Shown piece after piece: positions 40,693 through 49,791 of a DNA stretch of 64,000 nucleotides (position 1 is its first letter; every line of letters starts with the position of its first letter). This stretch comes from Hyphomonadaceae bacterium. Lineage in GTDB: Bacteria > Pseudomonadota > Alphaproteobacteria > Caulobacterales > Aquidulcibacteraceae. Location: NCBI GenBank assembly GCA_019753175.1, contig JAIELK010000005.1, positions 1 to 64,000 of the forward strand, in the 5' to 3' direction. The position numbers were made by a program, and so were the translations under genes. The notes beneath the pieces are model-generated. The model had not been told where the DNA came from, searched no databases, and was given only the letters and a program-made list of their open reading frames with translations.

Positions 40693-42185
40693 CACCGCAT
40701 CGTCGGAATCACGAAACTCTGATCGCCGACATCGCCTTCGGGCCAGCGGGCGGTGACGGTCTTCACCTTGGTGTAGAACTTCACGCCTTCCATGCCGTGT
40801 TGGTTGGTGTCGCCGAAGGCGCTGCGCTTCCACCCGCCGAAGGTATGATACGCCACCGGCACCGGGATCGGCACATTGATGCCAACCATGCCGACATTCA
40901 CACGTTGCGCGAATTCACGCGCGGCGCGGCCGTTGCGGGTGAAGATGGCGACGCCGTTGCCGTATTGGTGCTGGCTCGGCAGCGCGAGCGCTTCCTCGAA
41001 GCTCTCGGCACGGACGATCTGCAGCACCGGGCCGAAGATTTCCTCCTGGTAGGTGCGCATTTTGGTCGTGACGTTGTCGAACAGCGACGGGCCGATGAAA
41101 TAGCCCTCTTCATAGCCCTGCAGCTTGAAGCCGCGGCCATCTCGTACAAGTTCGGCGCCCTCTTCCGCGCCCATGCCGATATAGGACTCGATCTTGGCCT
41201 TGTGCGCGGCGCTGACCACGGGCCCATATTGCGCATCCGGATCGGTGGAGATGCCGACTTTCAAACGCTCGATCTCGGGCAAGAGCCGCGCGCGCAGCTC
41301 ATCGGCCGTCTTCTTGCCGACCGGCACCACCACCGGCAGCGCCATGCAACGCTCGCCAGCGCTTCCGTACGCGGCGCCGACCAGATCCTTCACCACCTGA
41401 TCGAGGTCGGCGTCAGGCAGCACCACGCCATGATTCTTGGCCCCGCCCATCGCCTGCACGCGTTTACCGTTCGCGGTTCCGTGCGAATAGATGTAGTGGG
41501 CGATGTCGGAGGAGCCGACGAAGCTAATCGCTTTGATCTCCGGATGCGCGATGATAGCGTCCACCGCCTCCTTATCGCCATGCACCACGTTGAGCACGCC
41601 TTCCGGCGCACCCGCTTCCATCATCAGTTCGGCGAGCCGCACCGGAACGCTCGGGTCCTTCTCGCTCGGCTTCAGAACGAAGGTGTTGCCGCAGGCGATG
41701 GCCACGCCGAACATCCACATCGGGATCATGGCGGGGAAGTTGAACGGGGTGATGCCGGCGACTACGCCCAGGGGCTGGCGCATCGAATAGACGTCGATCC
41801 CCGGCCCCGCGCCTTCAGTGTATTCGCCTTTGAGCGCGTGGGGAATGCCGCAGGCGAACTCGATCACTTCGAGCCCGCGCTGAATGTCGCCCTTCGCATC
41901 CGCGATCACCTTGCCGTGCTCGCTCGAGAGCAGCAGCGCGAGCTCGTCCATGTGCTTTTCGACCAGCGCCTTGAACGCGAACATCACGCGCGCGCGCCGC
42001 TGCGGATTGGTGGCGGCCCAGCCGGGAAACGCCTTCGCCGCTGCGGCGACAGCGGCGTCTACGGTCTTCGCCGTCGAGAACGCCACCTCCGCCTGCACCG
42101 CGCCTGTGTTGGGATCGAACACCTGACCTCTGCGCGCGCCTTCGGCGACGGACTTGGCGTTGATGAAATGAGATATCGCGCGCAT
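40692..42185 (-). CDS. mmsA: Methylmalonate-semialdehyde dehydrogenase (CoA acylating)
   Basis: A 497-aa ALDH-superfamily enzyme from ATG 42185 (ribosome site AGGAG). Recognisable blocks are GVVAGITPFNFPAMIPMWMF, GNTFVLKPSEKDPSVPVRLA, AISFVGSSDIAHYIY, the active-site Cys in GSAGERCMALPVV and QEEIFGPVLQIVRAE. It converts methylmalonate semialdehyde to propionyl-CoA, the last step of valine degradation in this window. ATG 42212 is a possible longer start. It uses the product of mmsB. Confidence 0.95.
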   Translation of the reverse strand: MRAISHFINAKSVAEGARRGQVFDPNTGAVQAEVAFSTAKTVDAAVAAAAKAFPGWAATNPQRRARVMFAFKALVEKHMDELALLLSSEHGKVIADAKGDIQRGLEVIEFACGIPHALKGEYTEGAGPGIDVYSMRQPLGVVAGITPFNFPAMIPMWMFGVAIACGNTFVLKPSEKDPSVPVRLAELMMEAGAPEGVLNVVHGDKEAVDAIIAHPEIKAISFVGSSDIAHYIYSHGTANGKRVQAMGGAKNHGVVLPDADLDQVVKDLVGAAYGSAGERCMALPVVVPVGKKTADELRARLLPEIERLKVGISTDPDAQYGPVVSAAHKAKIESYIGMGAEEGAELVRDGRGFKLQGYEEGYFIGPSLFDNVTTKMRTYQEEIFGPVLQIVRAESFEEALALPSQHQYGNGVAIFTRNGRAAREFAQRVNVGMVGINVPIPVPVAYHTFGGWKRSAFGDTNQHGMEGVKFYTKVKTVTARWPEGDVGDQSFVIPTMR

Positions 42186-42335
42186 GGCGGCGGCTCCTGA
42201 CATGAGAGGCAATTGCCGCCTTTATGGCGACAAACGCACTGCTCGTCCATGGAGCGGCGCTTGCGTGCGTACCGCCCGTGAACAGCGGCAATCGGGCGCG
42301 TAGGGCCATCAACTGAGCTGTTGTAGGCACCGGCT

Positions 42336-42821
42336 ATGATGCTGAAAAATGTCTTGGCGCTCGCGTTCGCCTTCGCGCTGGCGGCATGCGGCGCGCCGTC
42401 GACCGACCCCACGCCCGCCGCGGCGACGGCGGCTGAAGCGCCGGCGGCGCTGCAGGTCAGCGACGCCTGGGCGTCAGCGACTCCGGGAGGCGCCACGGTC
42501 TCGGCCGGCTATTTCACTATTACCAGCCCCATCGAAGACCGCCTCGTCTCCGCCTCCAGTCCGCGCGCGGCGCGCGTCGAAATTCACGAGATGGCGATGG
42601 ACGGCGACGTCATGCGCATGCGCGCCGTTGACGGCGGGGTGGAACTGAACGCCGGCGAGTCGGTAACGCTCGCACCCGGCGGGATCCACCTTATGTTCAT
42701 GGACGTCACATCGCCATTCGGCGAGGGGGAGAGCGTGCCGGTGACGCTCACATTCGAACAAGCCGACGCGATCGACGTCGTCCTGCCCGTGCGCCGCCGC
42801 GCCGAACAGCACGGGCGCTAA
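42336..42821 (+). CDS. Periplasmic copper chaperone PCu(A)C family lipoprotein
   Basis: A 161-aa protein. A lipobox (FALAACG) is followed by the PCu(A)C cupredoxin-like domain: VSDAWASATPGGATVSAGYF, then the copper motif with IHEMAMDGDVMRM and GGIHLMFMDV (H-x-M ... M ... H-x-M). It carries Cu(I) to cytochrome oxidase CuA sites. No sco or cox gene is adjacent. ATG 42336 and 42339 are both possible starts. Confidence 0.9.
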   Translation: MMLKNVLALAFAFALAACGAPSTDPTPAAATAAEAPAALQVSDAWASATPGGATVSAGYFTITSPIEDRLVSASSPRAARVEIHEMAMDGDVMRMRAVDGGVELNAGESVTLAPGGIHLMFMDVTSPFGEGESVPVTLTFEQADAIDVVLPVRRRAEQHGR

Positions 42822-42825
42822 CGCG

Positions 42826-43299
42826 TCAATCTAGCGGCAGCGCCGTTGTGTCCTTCAGATGTTCAAGCACGATCGAGCTCTCCATGTGCGCGATCGCCGC
42901 GCAGCGCAGCAGCTTGGACTGCACGATCTCCTGGAAGTGCGGCAGGTCGCGCGCGACGATCTTCACGAGATAATCCGCCTCGCCGGTCAGCATCACGCAG
43001 AACGTCGCCTCCGGCATGCGTTGCACCACGTCGCGAAAGGCTTTGACGTTCGCCGCAGAGTGGTCGCGAAGCCGCACGCGAATGATGGCGGCGCACGTCA
43101 GGCCGGCGCGAACAGGGTCGACGAGGCCCACCACCGCGCGCAGGACGCCGCTCTCCTTCAGTCTGGCAAGGCGGCGGGATACCTGGCTTGGCGAAACACC
43201 CGCCGCCTCCGCCAGTTCGGACTGAGGCACAGATGCGTCGCGTTGCAGGGCAATAAGCAGTCGGCGATCGGCTTGATCGAGATCGGATGCACTTTTCAT
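42826..43299 (-). CDS. Lrp/AsnC-family regulator, probable BkdR
   Basis: A 157-aa protein. The N-terminal HTH (LDQADRRLLIALQRDASVPQ then SELAEAAGVSPSQVSRRLAR) precedes the RAM ligand-binding domain (MLTGEADYLVKIVARDL). It is divergent from the branched-chain 2-oxoacid dehydrogenase genes, the position of BkdR in other bacteria, so it probably activates them with Leu/Ile/Val as ligand; that is inference from context. Confidence 0.9.
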   Translation of the reverse strand: MKSASDLDQADRRLLIALQRDASVPQSELAEAAGVSPSQVSRRLARLKESGVLRAVVGLVDPVRAGLTCAAIIRVRLRDHSAANVKAFRDVVQRMPEATFCVMLTGEADYLVKIVARDLPHFQEIVQSKLLRCAAIAHMESSIVLEHLKDTTALPLD

Positions 43300-43398
43300 G
43301 CGTTCACCATATCACCTACGCATGGAACGTGCAATTCTGGCTCGTCTTCTGGCTCGTTCGGCAGAGACTTTGCGGCTCGGCGCAGTTAGCGTGCGCCG

Positions 43399-45477
43399 AT
43401 GAGCGCCAAAGCCAAACCCGCGCCACGTGCGCGCGTCGACGTCGACTGGACCCAGGTCACTCGGCTGGTCCACACCTCGCGCGCGATGGACGCGATCGAG
43501 GAAACCGAACTCGTCCCGGCCAAGAAGATCTTCTACCAATTCAGCGCACGCGGCCACGATATGGCGCAAGTGCTGCTCGGCTTGCAGCTGACCCACCCGA
43601 AGGACGCGCTTTGCGGCTATTATCGCTCGCGCCCGATCCTGCTGGCGCTCGGTGTTGGGCTTGAAGACGCACTGGGCTCGGCGATGGGCCGCGCCGGCGG
43701 CTATTCCGACGGCCGCGACATCGGCGTCGTGTTCAACTATCCGAACGCACACGGCGCTTCCGCGCTGCCGATGTGCGGCGGTGTCGGCGCTCAATACACG
43801 CCGACGGCCGGCTACGCGCAGGCGATCGACTATCACAAACGGGTTCTGCACAATCGCGCCTATGATGGCGCCATCGGCGTTGTGCTGGGCGGCGACGCAT
43901 CAGTGGCCACCAACGGCTTCTGGTCGGCGCTGACCATAGCGACCACGTTGAAGCTGCCAATGTTGTTCTACGTCGAAGACAACGGCTACGGCATCTCGAC
44001 ACCCGGCTGGCTACAAACGCCGGGATGCAACATCGCCACAAACCTGGCCAGCTTCTCCGGCCTCAAGATCTTGGACGGCGACGGCACGGCGCCGGAAGAA
44101 GCCGCATACCTCACGCGCGAGGCGGTCTCGCATGTGCGCGCGGGACGTGGACCATGCCTGCTGCGGCTCTCGGTGCCACGCCTGCAGGGCCATTCGTTCC
44201 AGGATACACAAGCCTACAAGAGCGACGACGAAAAGGCGGCTGAATGGGCGCGCGACCCGCTGCCGAAGCTCAAAGCCCATGCCGTGCCAGCTTTCATGAG
44301 CGAACATGATTGGGCGGCGTCAGAAACGGAGGCGAAGCAACGCGTGGAGCGCGCCGCCCGCATCGCCGACCAGCGCCCGGTCAGCGACCCGGCGCAGGTC
44401 ACACGCTACGTGTTCAGCGAAGACGGCATGCTGCAGGACGAAGGCGGGCTCTGGAACACGGGGTACTCCCCTGCGCCGATGACGGACGTCGCCAAGCCCG
44501 AAGGCGCGCGCATCAACATGATCACCGCCATCCGCCGCACGCTCGACCATGAACTCGCCGTCAATCCGCGTGTGTTGATTTTTGGCGAAGACGTCGGCCC
44601 CAAGGGCGGCGTGCATGGCGTGACGCTCGGTTTGCAGGAGAAGTACGGCGCTGAGCGCGTCTTCGACACGTCGCTGTCGGAAGAGGGCATTATCGGCCGC
44701 GCCGTGGGCATGGCGATCGCGGGACTGATGCCGGTTCCGGAAATCCAGTTCCGCAAATACGCCGATCCCGCCTGCGAACAGATCAATGATTGCGGCACCA
44801 TGCGCTGGCGCACCGCCAATCGCTTCGCTGCGCCGATGGTGGTGCGCATGCCGGTGGGCTTCTTCAAATGCGGCGACCCCTGGCACTCCATGACCAACGA
44901 AGTGCAATTCGTGCACGCGCCCGGCTGGCGCGTCGCCTGTCCGAGCAACGCAGAGGATGCGGTGGGCCTCCTGCGCACGGCGCTGCGCGGCAACGATCCG
45001 GTGATGTTCCTTGAGCACCGCAACATGCTGGACGCCGCCAGCGCGCGCCGGCCCTATCCGGGCGACGATTTCGCGCTGCAATTCGGCAAGGCGCGGCGCG
45101 TGCGCGAAGGCGGCGACATCACGCTCGTCGCCTGGGGCGCAATGGTCGAGCGCTGCGAAGCGGCGGCGGAGAAAAGCGGCGCCAGTTGCGACGTGATCGA
45201 TCTGCGCACGCTCTTGCCGTGGGATCGCGAGACGGTGCTTCAATCGGTGGAGCGCACACATCGCTGCCTGATCGTGCACGAAGACCTGATCACCGCCGGT
45301 TTTGGCGCAGAGATAGCCGCCGTCATCGCCGATGAAGCCTTCCTCGATCTTGACGCGCCGGTTGCGCGCATCGCGATGCCGGACATTCCCTCGCCGCACC
45401 ATCCAGAATTGATGGAGTGGGCGCTGCCTTCTGTAGAACGCATCGCGGCGAAGATCGAAGAGCTGGTGCGCTTCTGA
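43399..45477 (+). CDS. Branched-chain 2-oxoacid dehydrogenase E1, alpha-beta fusion
   Basis: A 692-aa protein combining both E1 subunits. The alpha part (about 1-330) has the family YYRSRPILLALGVGLEDAL and the thiamine-diphosphate motif GGDASVATNGFWSALTIA...VEDNGYG. The beta part (about 360-692) begins INMITAIRRTLDHELAVNPR and has FGEDVGPKGGVHGVTLGLQE, and ends near VARIAMPDIPSPHHP. It decarboxylates the 2-oxoacids of Val, Leu and Ile. The stop overlaps the E2 start (TGATG). The E3 subunit is not in this window. Confidence 0.93.
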   Translation: MSAKAKPAPRARVDVDWTQVTRLVHTSRAMDAIEETELVPAKKIFYQFSARGHDMAQVLLGLQLTHPKDALCGYYRSRPILLALGVGLEDALGSAMGRAGGYSDGRDIGVVFNYPNAHGASALPMCGGVGAQYTPTAGYAQAIDYHKRVLHNRAYDGAIGVVLGGDASVATNGFWSALTIATTLKLPMLFYVEDNGYGISTPGWLQTPGCNIATNLASFSGLKILDGDGTAPEEAAYLTREAVSHVRAGRGPCLLRLSVPRLQGHSFQDTQAYKSDDEKAAEWARDPLPKLKAHAVPAFMSEHDWAASETEAKQRVERAARIADQRPVSDPAQVTRYVFSEDGMLQDEGGLWNTGYSPAPMTDVAKPEGARINMITAIRRTLDHELAVNPRVLIFGEDVGPKGGVHGVTLGLQEKYGAERVFDTSLSEEGIIGRAVGMAIAGLMPVPEIQFRKYADPACEQINDCGTMRWRTANRFAAPMVVRMPVGFFKCGDPWHSMTNEVQFVHAPGWRVACPSNAEDAVGLLRTALRGNDPVMFLEHRNMLDAASARRPYPGDDFALQFGKARRVREGGDITLVAWGAMVERCEAAAEKSGASCDVIDLRTLLPWDRETVLQSVERTHRCLIVHEDLITAGFGAEIAAVIADEAFLDLDAPVARIAMPDIPSPHHPELMEWALPSVERIAAKIEELVRF

Positions 45478-46688
45478 TGGCCGACACGCAAAACATCCTG
45501 ATGCCGCTAGAGCAGGAAGGCTCGAAATCCGTTGTGCGTGCGTGGCTGAAGCAGATTGGCGACAGCGTGGAACGCGACGAGCCGATTGTCGAACTCGAGA
45601 CCGACAAAGTCGCGGTCGAAGTGCCGTCGCCCTGCGACGGCGTGTTGGAAAGCATCACGCTCGGCGAAGGTGATGAGGCGGCGCCCGGGGCGGTTCTGGG
45701 AGTGATCTCCACCGTCATTCCGGGGCTCGCGGAGCGAGAACCCGGAACCCAGGGGACCATCAAACACGGCGTTGGCCCCTGGGTCCCGGATCGCGCTGCG
45801 CGCGTCCGGGATGACGACGTTGAATTAACAAGCGAGCAGCGTTTGTCCCCGCTGGTGAAGCGCCTCGTTTCCGAACACAAGCTCGACATCTCTCGCATCG
45901 CCGGCAGCGGCCGCGACGGACGCGTGACGCACAAGGATGTGGAAGCGTTTGTCGCGACGCTCAAATCTTCCCCCTTGAACAGGGGAGGAATGACCATCCC
46001 CCACGACGCCATGCGCCGCTCGATCGCCGAGCACATGGCGCGCTCGGTTGCGACCGCACCCCACGTCACCGCGGTGTTCGAGGCCGATTTCAGCGCCGTT
46101 ACTGCGCATCGCGCGCGGCACAAAGAGAGCTACGCCAAGGCCGGCGTCGCGCTCACCTACTCGGCTTACATTGTCGCCGCTGCGGCGGAGGCGATGAAAG
46201 TGTCGCCTAATGTCAACGCGCGCTGGCATGACGATTTTCTTGAAGTGTTTGACGACGCCAACATCGGCATCGGCGTCGCGCTTGGCGATAAGGGGCTTAT
46301 CGTTCCCGTGATCCGGCGTGCGCAGACGCTCTCAGTGCGCGAAATCGCTTCACAACTGACCGATCTCACCGAGCGCGCACGCAAGAACCAACTCAAGCCT
46401 GCCGACGTTCAGGGTGGCACGTTCACGATCTCCAATCACGGCGTGTCCGGATCACTGGTGGCGACGCCGATCATCATCAACCAGCCGCAATCGGCAATCC
46501 TCGGAATCGGCAAACTCGAAAAGCGCGTGATCGTTCGCGAAGTCGACGGCGTCGATGCGATCCTGATCCGCCCGATGGCGTATGTTTCGCTCACCATCGA
46601 TCATCGCGTGCTGGACGGACATCAAACCAACGCGTGGCTGACACGGTTCGTCGACGTGCTCGAAACCTGGCCGCTGGAGGACAAGTGA
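45477..46688 (+). CDS. Dihydrolipoamide acyltransferase (E2) of the 2-oxoacid dehydrogenase complex
   Basis: A 403-aa protein. The lipoyl domain (1-78) has the lipoylated Lys44 in ELETDKVAVEV; a peripheral subunit-binding domain (RLSPLVKRLVSEHKLDISRI) follows, then the catalytic domain with DHRVLDGHQTN near the end. Between the first two domains, residues ~79-114 are encoded by an in-frame copy of a dispersed inverted repeat, so the linker is foreign. A second small hairpin lies at 45966-45991 (SSPLNRGG). The gene starts at ATG 45477 by TGATG overlap with E1. Confidence 0.92.
   Translation: MADTQNILMPLEQEGSKSVVRAWLKQIGDSVERDEPIVELETDKVAVEVPSPCDGVLESITLGEGDEAAPGAVLGVISTVIPGLAEREPGTQGTIKHGVGPWVPDRAARVRDDDVELTSEQRLSPLVKRLVSEHKLDISRIAGSGRDGRVTHKDVEAFVATLKSSPLNRGGMTIPHDAMRRSIAEHMARSVATAPHVTAVFEADFSAVTAHRARHKESYAKAGVALTYSAYIVAAAAEAMKVSPNVNARWHDDFLEVFDDANIGIGVALGDKGLIVPVIRRAQTLSVREIASQLTDLTERARKNQLKPADVQGGTFTISNHGVSGSLVATPIIINQPQSAILGIGKLEKRVIVREVDGVDAILIRPMAYVSLTIDHRVLDGHQTNAWLTRFVDVLETWPLEDK
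45713..45816. repeat. Dispersed inverted repeat inserted in frame within the E2 gene
   Basis: The ends CGTCATTCCGG and CCGGGATGACG (one mismatch) and the inner stem ACCCAGGGG/CCCCTGGGT have the same architecture as the intergenic copy at 37167-37269 and a similar length (104 bp). The reading frame passes through uninterrupted, giving a ~35-residue linker (VIPGLAEREPGTQGTIKHGV and on) between lipoyl and subunit-binding domains. Confidence 0.85.
45966..45991. repeat. Small hairpin of REP type in the E2 gene
   Basis: CTTCCCCCTTGAACAGGGGAG reads as TCCCC, an 8-bp loop, then GGGGA, and encodes SSPLNRGG just before the catalytic domain. Similar TCCCC...GGGGA hairpins are common intergenic elements in related genomes. 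It may be a second insertion in the same linker-rich gene, but it is short and could be chance. Confidence 0.4.
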
Positions 46689-47848
46689 TGCTCGCAGACC
46701 TTCAAGTCCGGCCGCCAGACCCGCTGCTCAAACTGATCAAGGCGTTTCGCGAGGACAAGCGCACTGACAAGATCGATCTTGGCGTTGGTGTCTATCGCGA
46801 CGAGAGCGGCAATACGCCGATCATGGCGGCGGTGAAGGAAGCCGAGCGGCGCCTGCTCGCGGCGCAAACGACGAAGACCTATGTCGGCCAGCAAGGCGAC
46901 GTCGACTTTCTGCACCTCCTTGGTGAGCTTGTGTTCGGTGAACGCGCGAAAGAACTGGTTTCGCAGCAAGCGGTGGGCGGCACTGGCGCGCTGCGGCTGG
47001 GCTTCGACCTGCTGCGGGAAGCCGGCGCGAGATGCGTTCTCATGCCGACGCCGTCATGGCCAAACCATCCGTCAATCATCGCCGCCGCGAGGCTTGATCG
47101 TGTCGACGTCCCGTTCTTCAATGTGGCAAAACAAGAGATCGAACTCGACGCCTTGCTTGCACGATTTGAGACCACGTCCCATGGCGACGCCGTGTTGCTG
47201 CAAGGCGTTTGCCACAATCCGCTTGGCGCGGACTTTTCCCGTGAACACTGGTCAGCGCTTGCAGACGCTGTCGTGGCGCACGGCGTGATCCCCTTCATCG
47301 ATGTCGCTTATGTCGGCTTCGGCGACGGCGTTGAACAGGACGTCGGCGGCATACGCGCATTTCTGGAGCGCGTGCCCGAGGCGGTGATCGCTGTCTCAGG
47401 CGCCAAGACGTTTGGACTTTATCGCGAACGCGTGGGCGCGCTTTACGTGCAGACGCCGCCTGCGGCGCGGCAAGCCGCCGCCACCAACCTCGCCGCCATC
47501 GCGCGCAGCAACTATTCCATGCCCCCCGATCATGGAGCAGCGTGCGTGCGCGAAGTGTTGAGCGACACACAATTGCGCACGTCCTGGCGCGCCGAGCTTG
47601 ACGGCATTCGGTCTCACATCAAGAAGACGCGCGCCGCGCTCGCGGGGGCGCGCGTCGACGCGATACCGATGCGTTTGATCGCCGCACAGCAAGGCATGTT
47701 CTCGACGTTGCCGTTATCGGACGCGCAGATTGCATCGTTACGCGATGAGCACGGGATTTATGTGACGGACGCGGGCCGCATTAACGTCGCGGGCCTACGG
47801 GAGATGGACATTGAGCGCTTTGTTGCGGCGTTGCGTGCGGTGACTTGA
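46688..47848 (+). CDS. Aromatic/aspartate-type aminotransferase
   Basis: A 386-aa class I PLP enzyme from ATG 46688 (TGATG overlap with E2). Family blocks: KIDLGVGVYRDESGNTPIM, QAVGGTGALRLGFDLL, NPLGADFSREHW, IPFIDVAYVGFGDG, and the PLP Lys in VSGAKTFGLYRERVGAL. In this operon it may supply the oxidative deamination step that feeds branched-chain or aromatic 2-oxoacids to E1/E2. Substrate preference cannot be told from the sequence alone. Confidence 0.9.
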   Translation: MLADLQVRPPDPLLKLIKAFREDKRTDKIDLGVGVYRDESGNTPIMAAVKEAERRLLAAQTTKTYVGQQGDVDFLHLLGELVFGERAKELVSQQAVGGTGALRLGFDLLREAGARCVLMPTPSWPNHPSIIAAARLDRVDVPFFNVAKQEIELDALLARFETTSHGDAVLLQGVCHNPLGADFSREHWSALADAVVAHGVIPFIDVAYVGFGDGVEQDVGGIRAFLERVPEAVIAVSGAKTFGLYRERVGALYVQTPPAARQAAATNLAAIARSNYSMPPDHGAACVREVLSDTQLRTSWRAELDGIRSHIKKTRAALAGARVDAIPMRLIAAQQGMFSTLPLSDAQIASLRDEHGIYVTDAGRINVAGLREMDIERFVAALRAVT

Positions 47849-47882
47849 GGCGTTCAGGAAGCCCGGGGATGGGTGACCACCT

Positions 47883-48668
47883 CTAGCTGCCGGTGAAGGT
47901 GGGTTTGCGCTTCTCAACGAACGCCGCCACGCCTTCGCGATAATCGTTGGTGCGTCCGAGCGCGCTTTGCGCGTCGCGCTCGATATCGAGCTGCGCATCG
48001 AGCGTGCGCGTCGCGCTTTCGCGCATTAGCTTCTTCGTTGTGGCCAAGCCTTTCGTGGGCGCCGCCGCGAACTTCACCGCCAGCGCATTCGCCTCCTCCA
48101 TCAACCTGTCGTCGTCGACGCACTTCCAGATGAGACCCCACGCTTCGGCGCGTTCGGCGCTCAAGGGCTCGCCTGTCAGCGCCAAGCCCAAGGCTCGCGC
48201 CTGGCCGGCGACGCGCGGCAAGGTCCAGGTGCCGCCGCTATCGGGGATGAGCCCAATATTGGCGAAAGACTGAATGAACTTGGCGCTCTTGGCGGCAAGG
48301 ACGATGTCGCAGGCGAGCGCGATGTTGGCGCCGGCGCCGGCGGCCACGCCGTTGACGGCGCAGACGACCGGCATCTCCAATGTGACGAGGCGGCGGATCA
48401 GCGGATTGTATCGTTTCTCGAGCGACTCGCCGAGATCGACGCTGCCGCCCGGCGCCACCGCGCGGTCGTTCAGATCTTGCCCGGCGCAGAAGCCTCGCCC
48501 AGCGCCTGTCAAAATCAGCACCCGCGCGCCGCTCTTCGAGATCGCCTCCAACGCCCGCGAAACCTCGTCGTGCATCTGCACGGTGAAGCTGTTCAGCCGG
48601 TCCGGGCGGTTGAAGGTGAGCCGCGCGACGCCGCCCGCAATCTCAAGCGCAATCGTCTCGAACTCCAT
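47883..48668 (-). CDS. paaG: Ring-epoxide isomerase PaaG (enoyl-CoA hydratase family)
   Basis: A 261-aa crotonase-fold enzyme from ATG 48668. LTFNRPDRLNSFTVQMHDEV, GRGFCAGQDLNDRAV (PaaG has this Q-D-L-x-D-R pattern), VNGVAAGAGANIALACDIV and QSFANIGLIPDSGGTWTLPR support PaaG, which converts the ring 1,2-epoxide of phenylacetyl-CoA to an oxepin. It is divergent from paaA with a TetR-type palindrome between. Confidence 0.9.
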   Translation of the reverse strand: MEFETIALEIAGGVARLTFNRPDRLNSFTVQMHDEVSRALEAISKSGARVLILTGAGRGFCAGQDLNDRAVAPGGSVDLGESLEKRYNPLIRRLVTLEMPVVCAVNGVAAGAGANIALACDIVLAAKSAKFIQSFANIGLIPDSGGTWTLPRVAGQARALGLALTGEPLSAERAEAWGLIWKCVDDDRLMEEANALAVKFAAAPTKGLATTKKLMRESATRTLDAQLDIERDAQSALGRTNDYREGVAAFVEKRKPTFTGS

Positions 48669-48741
48669 CAAGGGCCTCCTATAAGCTGTGCTATAGTTTC
48701 CAGGAGCAAGGAACGCGAGGCAAGCGGACGGGGACATTCGT

Positions 48742-48755
48742 TGACCGATCGGTCA
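48742..48755. promoter_or_regulatory. TetR-type palindrome between paaG and paaA, likely PaaR operator
   Basis: TGACCGATCGGTCA is a perfect 14-bp palindrome placed 35 bp before paaA and 74 bp before paaG. PaaR, the TetR-family repressor of phenylacetate genes, binds related ACCGACCGGTCGG-like sites, so this is a good candidate operator controlling both directions. No paaR gene is in the window. Confidence 0.7.
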
Positions 48756-48789
48756 GCGTATCCTATCTAGGCTCTTCGGAGTTTGCGCC

Positions 48790-49779
48790 ATGTACACCAC
48801 CGATCTCAGCGGCAAGCAGCAGGCGGATAAGATCGCAGAAGACCCGGCCCTGGTCGCGGCGTTCGAAGCGCGCGTCGCCAATGACGACTTTATCGAGCCC
48901 AAGGATTGGATGCCCGAGGCGTACCGCAAGACGCTGGTGCGCCAGATTTCCCAACACGCGCATTCGGAAATCGTCGGCATGCTGCCGGAAGGCAACTGGA
49001 TCACGCGCGCGCCGAACCTGCGGCGCAAGGCGATCCTGCTGGCCAAGGTGCAGGACGAAGGCGGCCACGGGCTTTATCTCTATTGCGCGGCCGAGACGCT
49101 GGGGACGTCGCGCCAGCAGATGATCGAGGCGCTGCACTCGGGCAAAGCCAAGTATTCAACCATCTTCAACTATCCAACGCTCACCTGGGCCGATATCGGC
49201 GCGATCGGCTGGCTGGTCGACGGCGCGGCGATCATGAATCAGGTGCCGCTGCAGCGCACATCGTATGGCCCCTACGCTCGCGCCATGGTGCGCATCTGCA
49301 AGGAAGAAAGCTTCCACCAACGCCAGGGCTACGAGATCATGATGGCGCTCTGCGCAGGGACAAAAGACCAAAAGCGCATGGCGCAAGACGCGCTCGATCG
49401 CTGGTGGTGGCCAAGCTTGATGATGTTCGGACCGCCGGACGACAATTCGCCCAATACGGCGCAAAGCATCCGCTGGCGCATCAAGCGCGAAACCAACGAT
49501 GAGCTGCGCCAGAAGTTCGTCGACGTCACCGTGCCGCAGGCCGAGGCGATCGGACTTAAGGTTCCCGATCCGGCGCTGAGCTGGAACGACGCGCGCGGCC
49601 ATTACGACTTCGGCGACATCGATTGGGACGAGTTCTACGCCGTCGTGCGCGGCGAAGGACTGGTCGCCAAGGAACGCATGACCGCACGCATACAAGCATG
49701 GGAAGACGGCGCCTGGGTGCGCGAAGCGGCGCAAGCGCACGCGATGAAGCGCGAAGCGGCGAAGTTGGCGGCGGAGTGA
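48790..49779 (+). CDS. paaA: Phenylacetyl-CoA epoxidase subunit A
   Basis: A 329-aa catalytic di-iron subunit of ring 1,2-phenylacetyl-CoA epoxidase. Blocks include [39 protein letters not shown] (iron-binding E-x-x-H), [20 protein letters not shown] and [15 protein letters not shown] (second E-x-x-H). It acts with PaaB, C, D and E encoded directly downstream in the standard order. Confidence 0.97.
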   Translation: MYTTDLSGKQQADKIAEDPALVAAFEARVANDDFIEPKDWMPEAYRKTLVRQISQHAHSEIVGMLPEGNWITRAPNLRRKAILLAKVQDEGGHGLYLYCAAETLGTSRQQMIEALHSGKAKYSTIFNYPTLTWADIGAIGWLVDGAAIMNQVPLQRTSYGPYARAMVRICKEESFHQRQGYEIMMALCAGTKDQKRMAQDALDRWWWPSLMMFGPPDDNSPNTAQSIRWRIKRETNDELRQKFVDVTVPQAEAIGLKVPDPALSWNDARGHYDFGDIDWDEFYAVVRGEGLVAKERMTARIQAWEDGAWVREAAQAHAMKREAAKLAAE

Positions 49780-49791
49780 GGAGCGAACCAA

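Noticed and set aside
40797-42200. 467-aa plus-strand frame opposite mmsA
   Set aside because: Antisense shadow rich in His, Arg and Asp; mmsA on the other strand is unambiguous.
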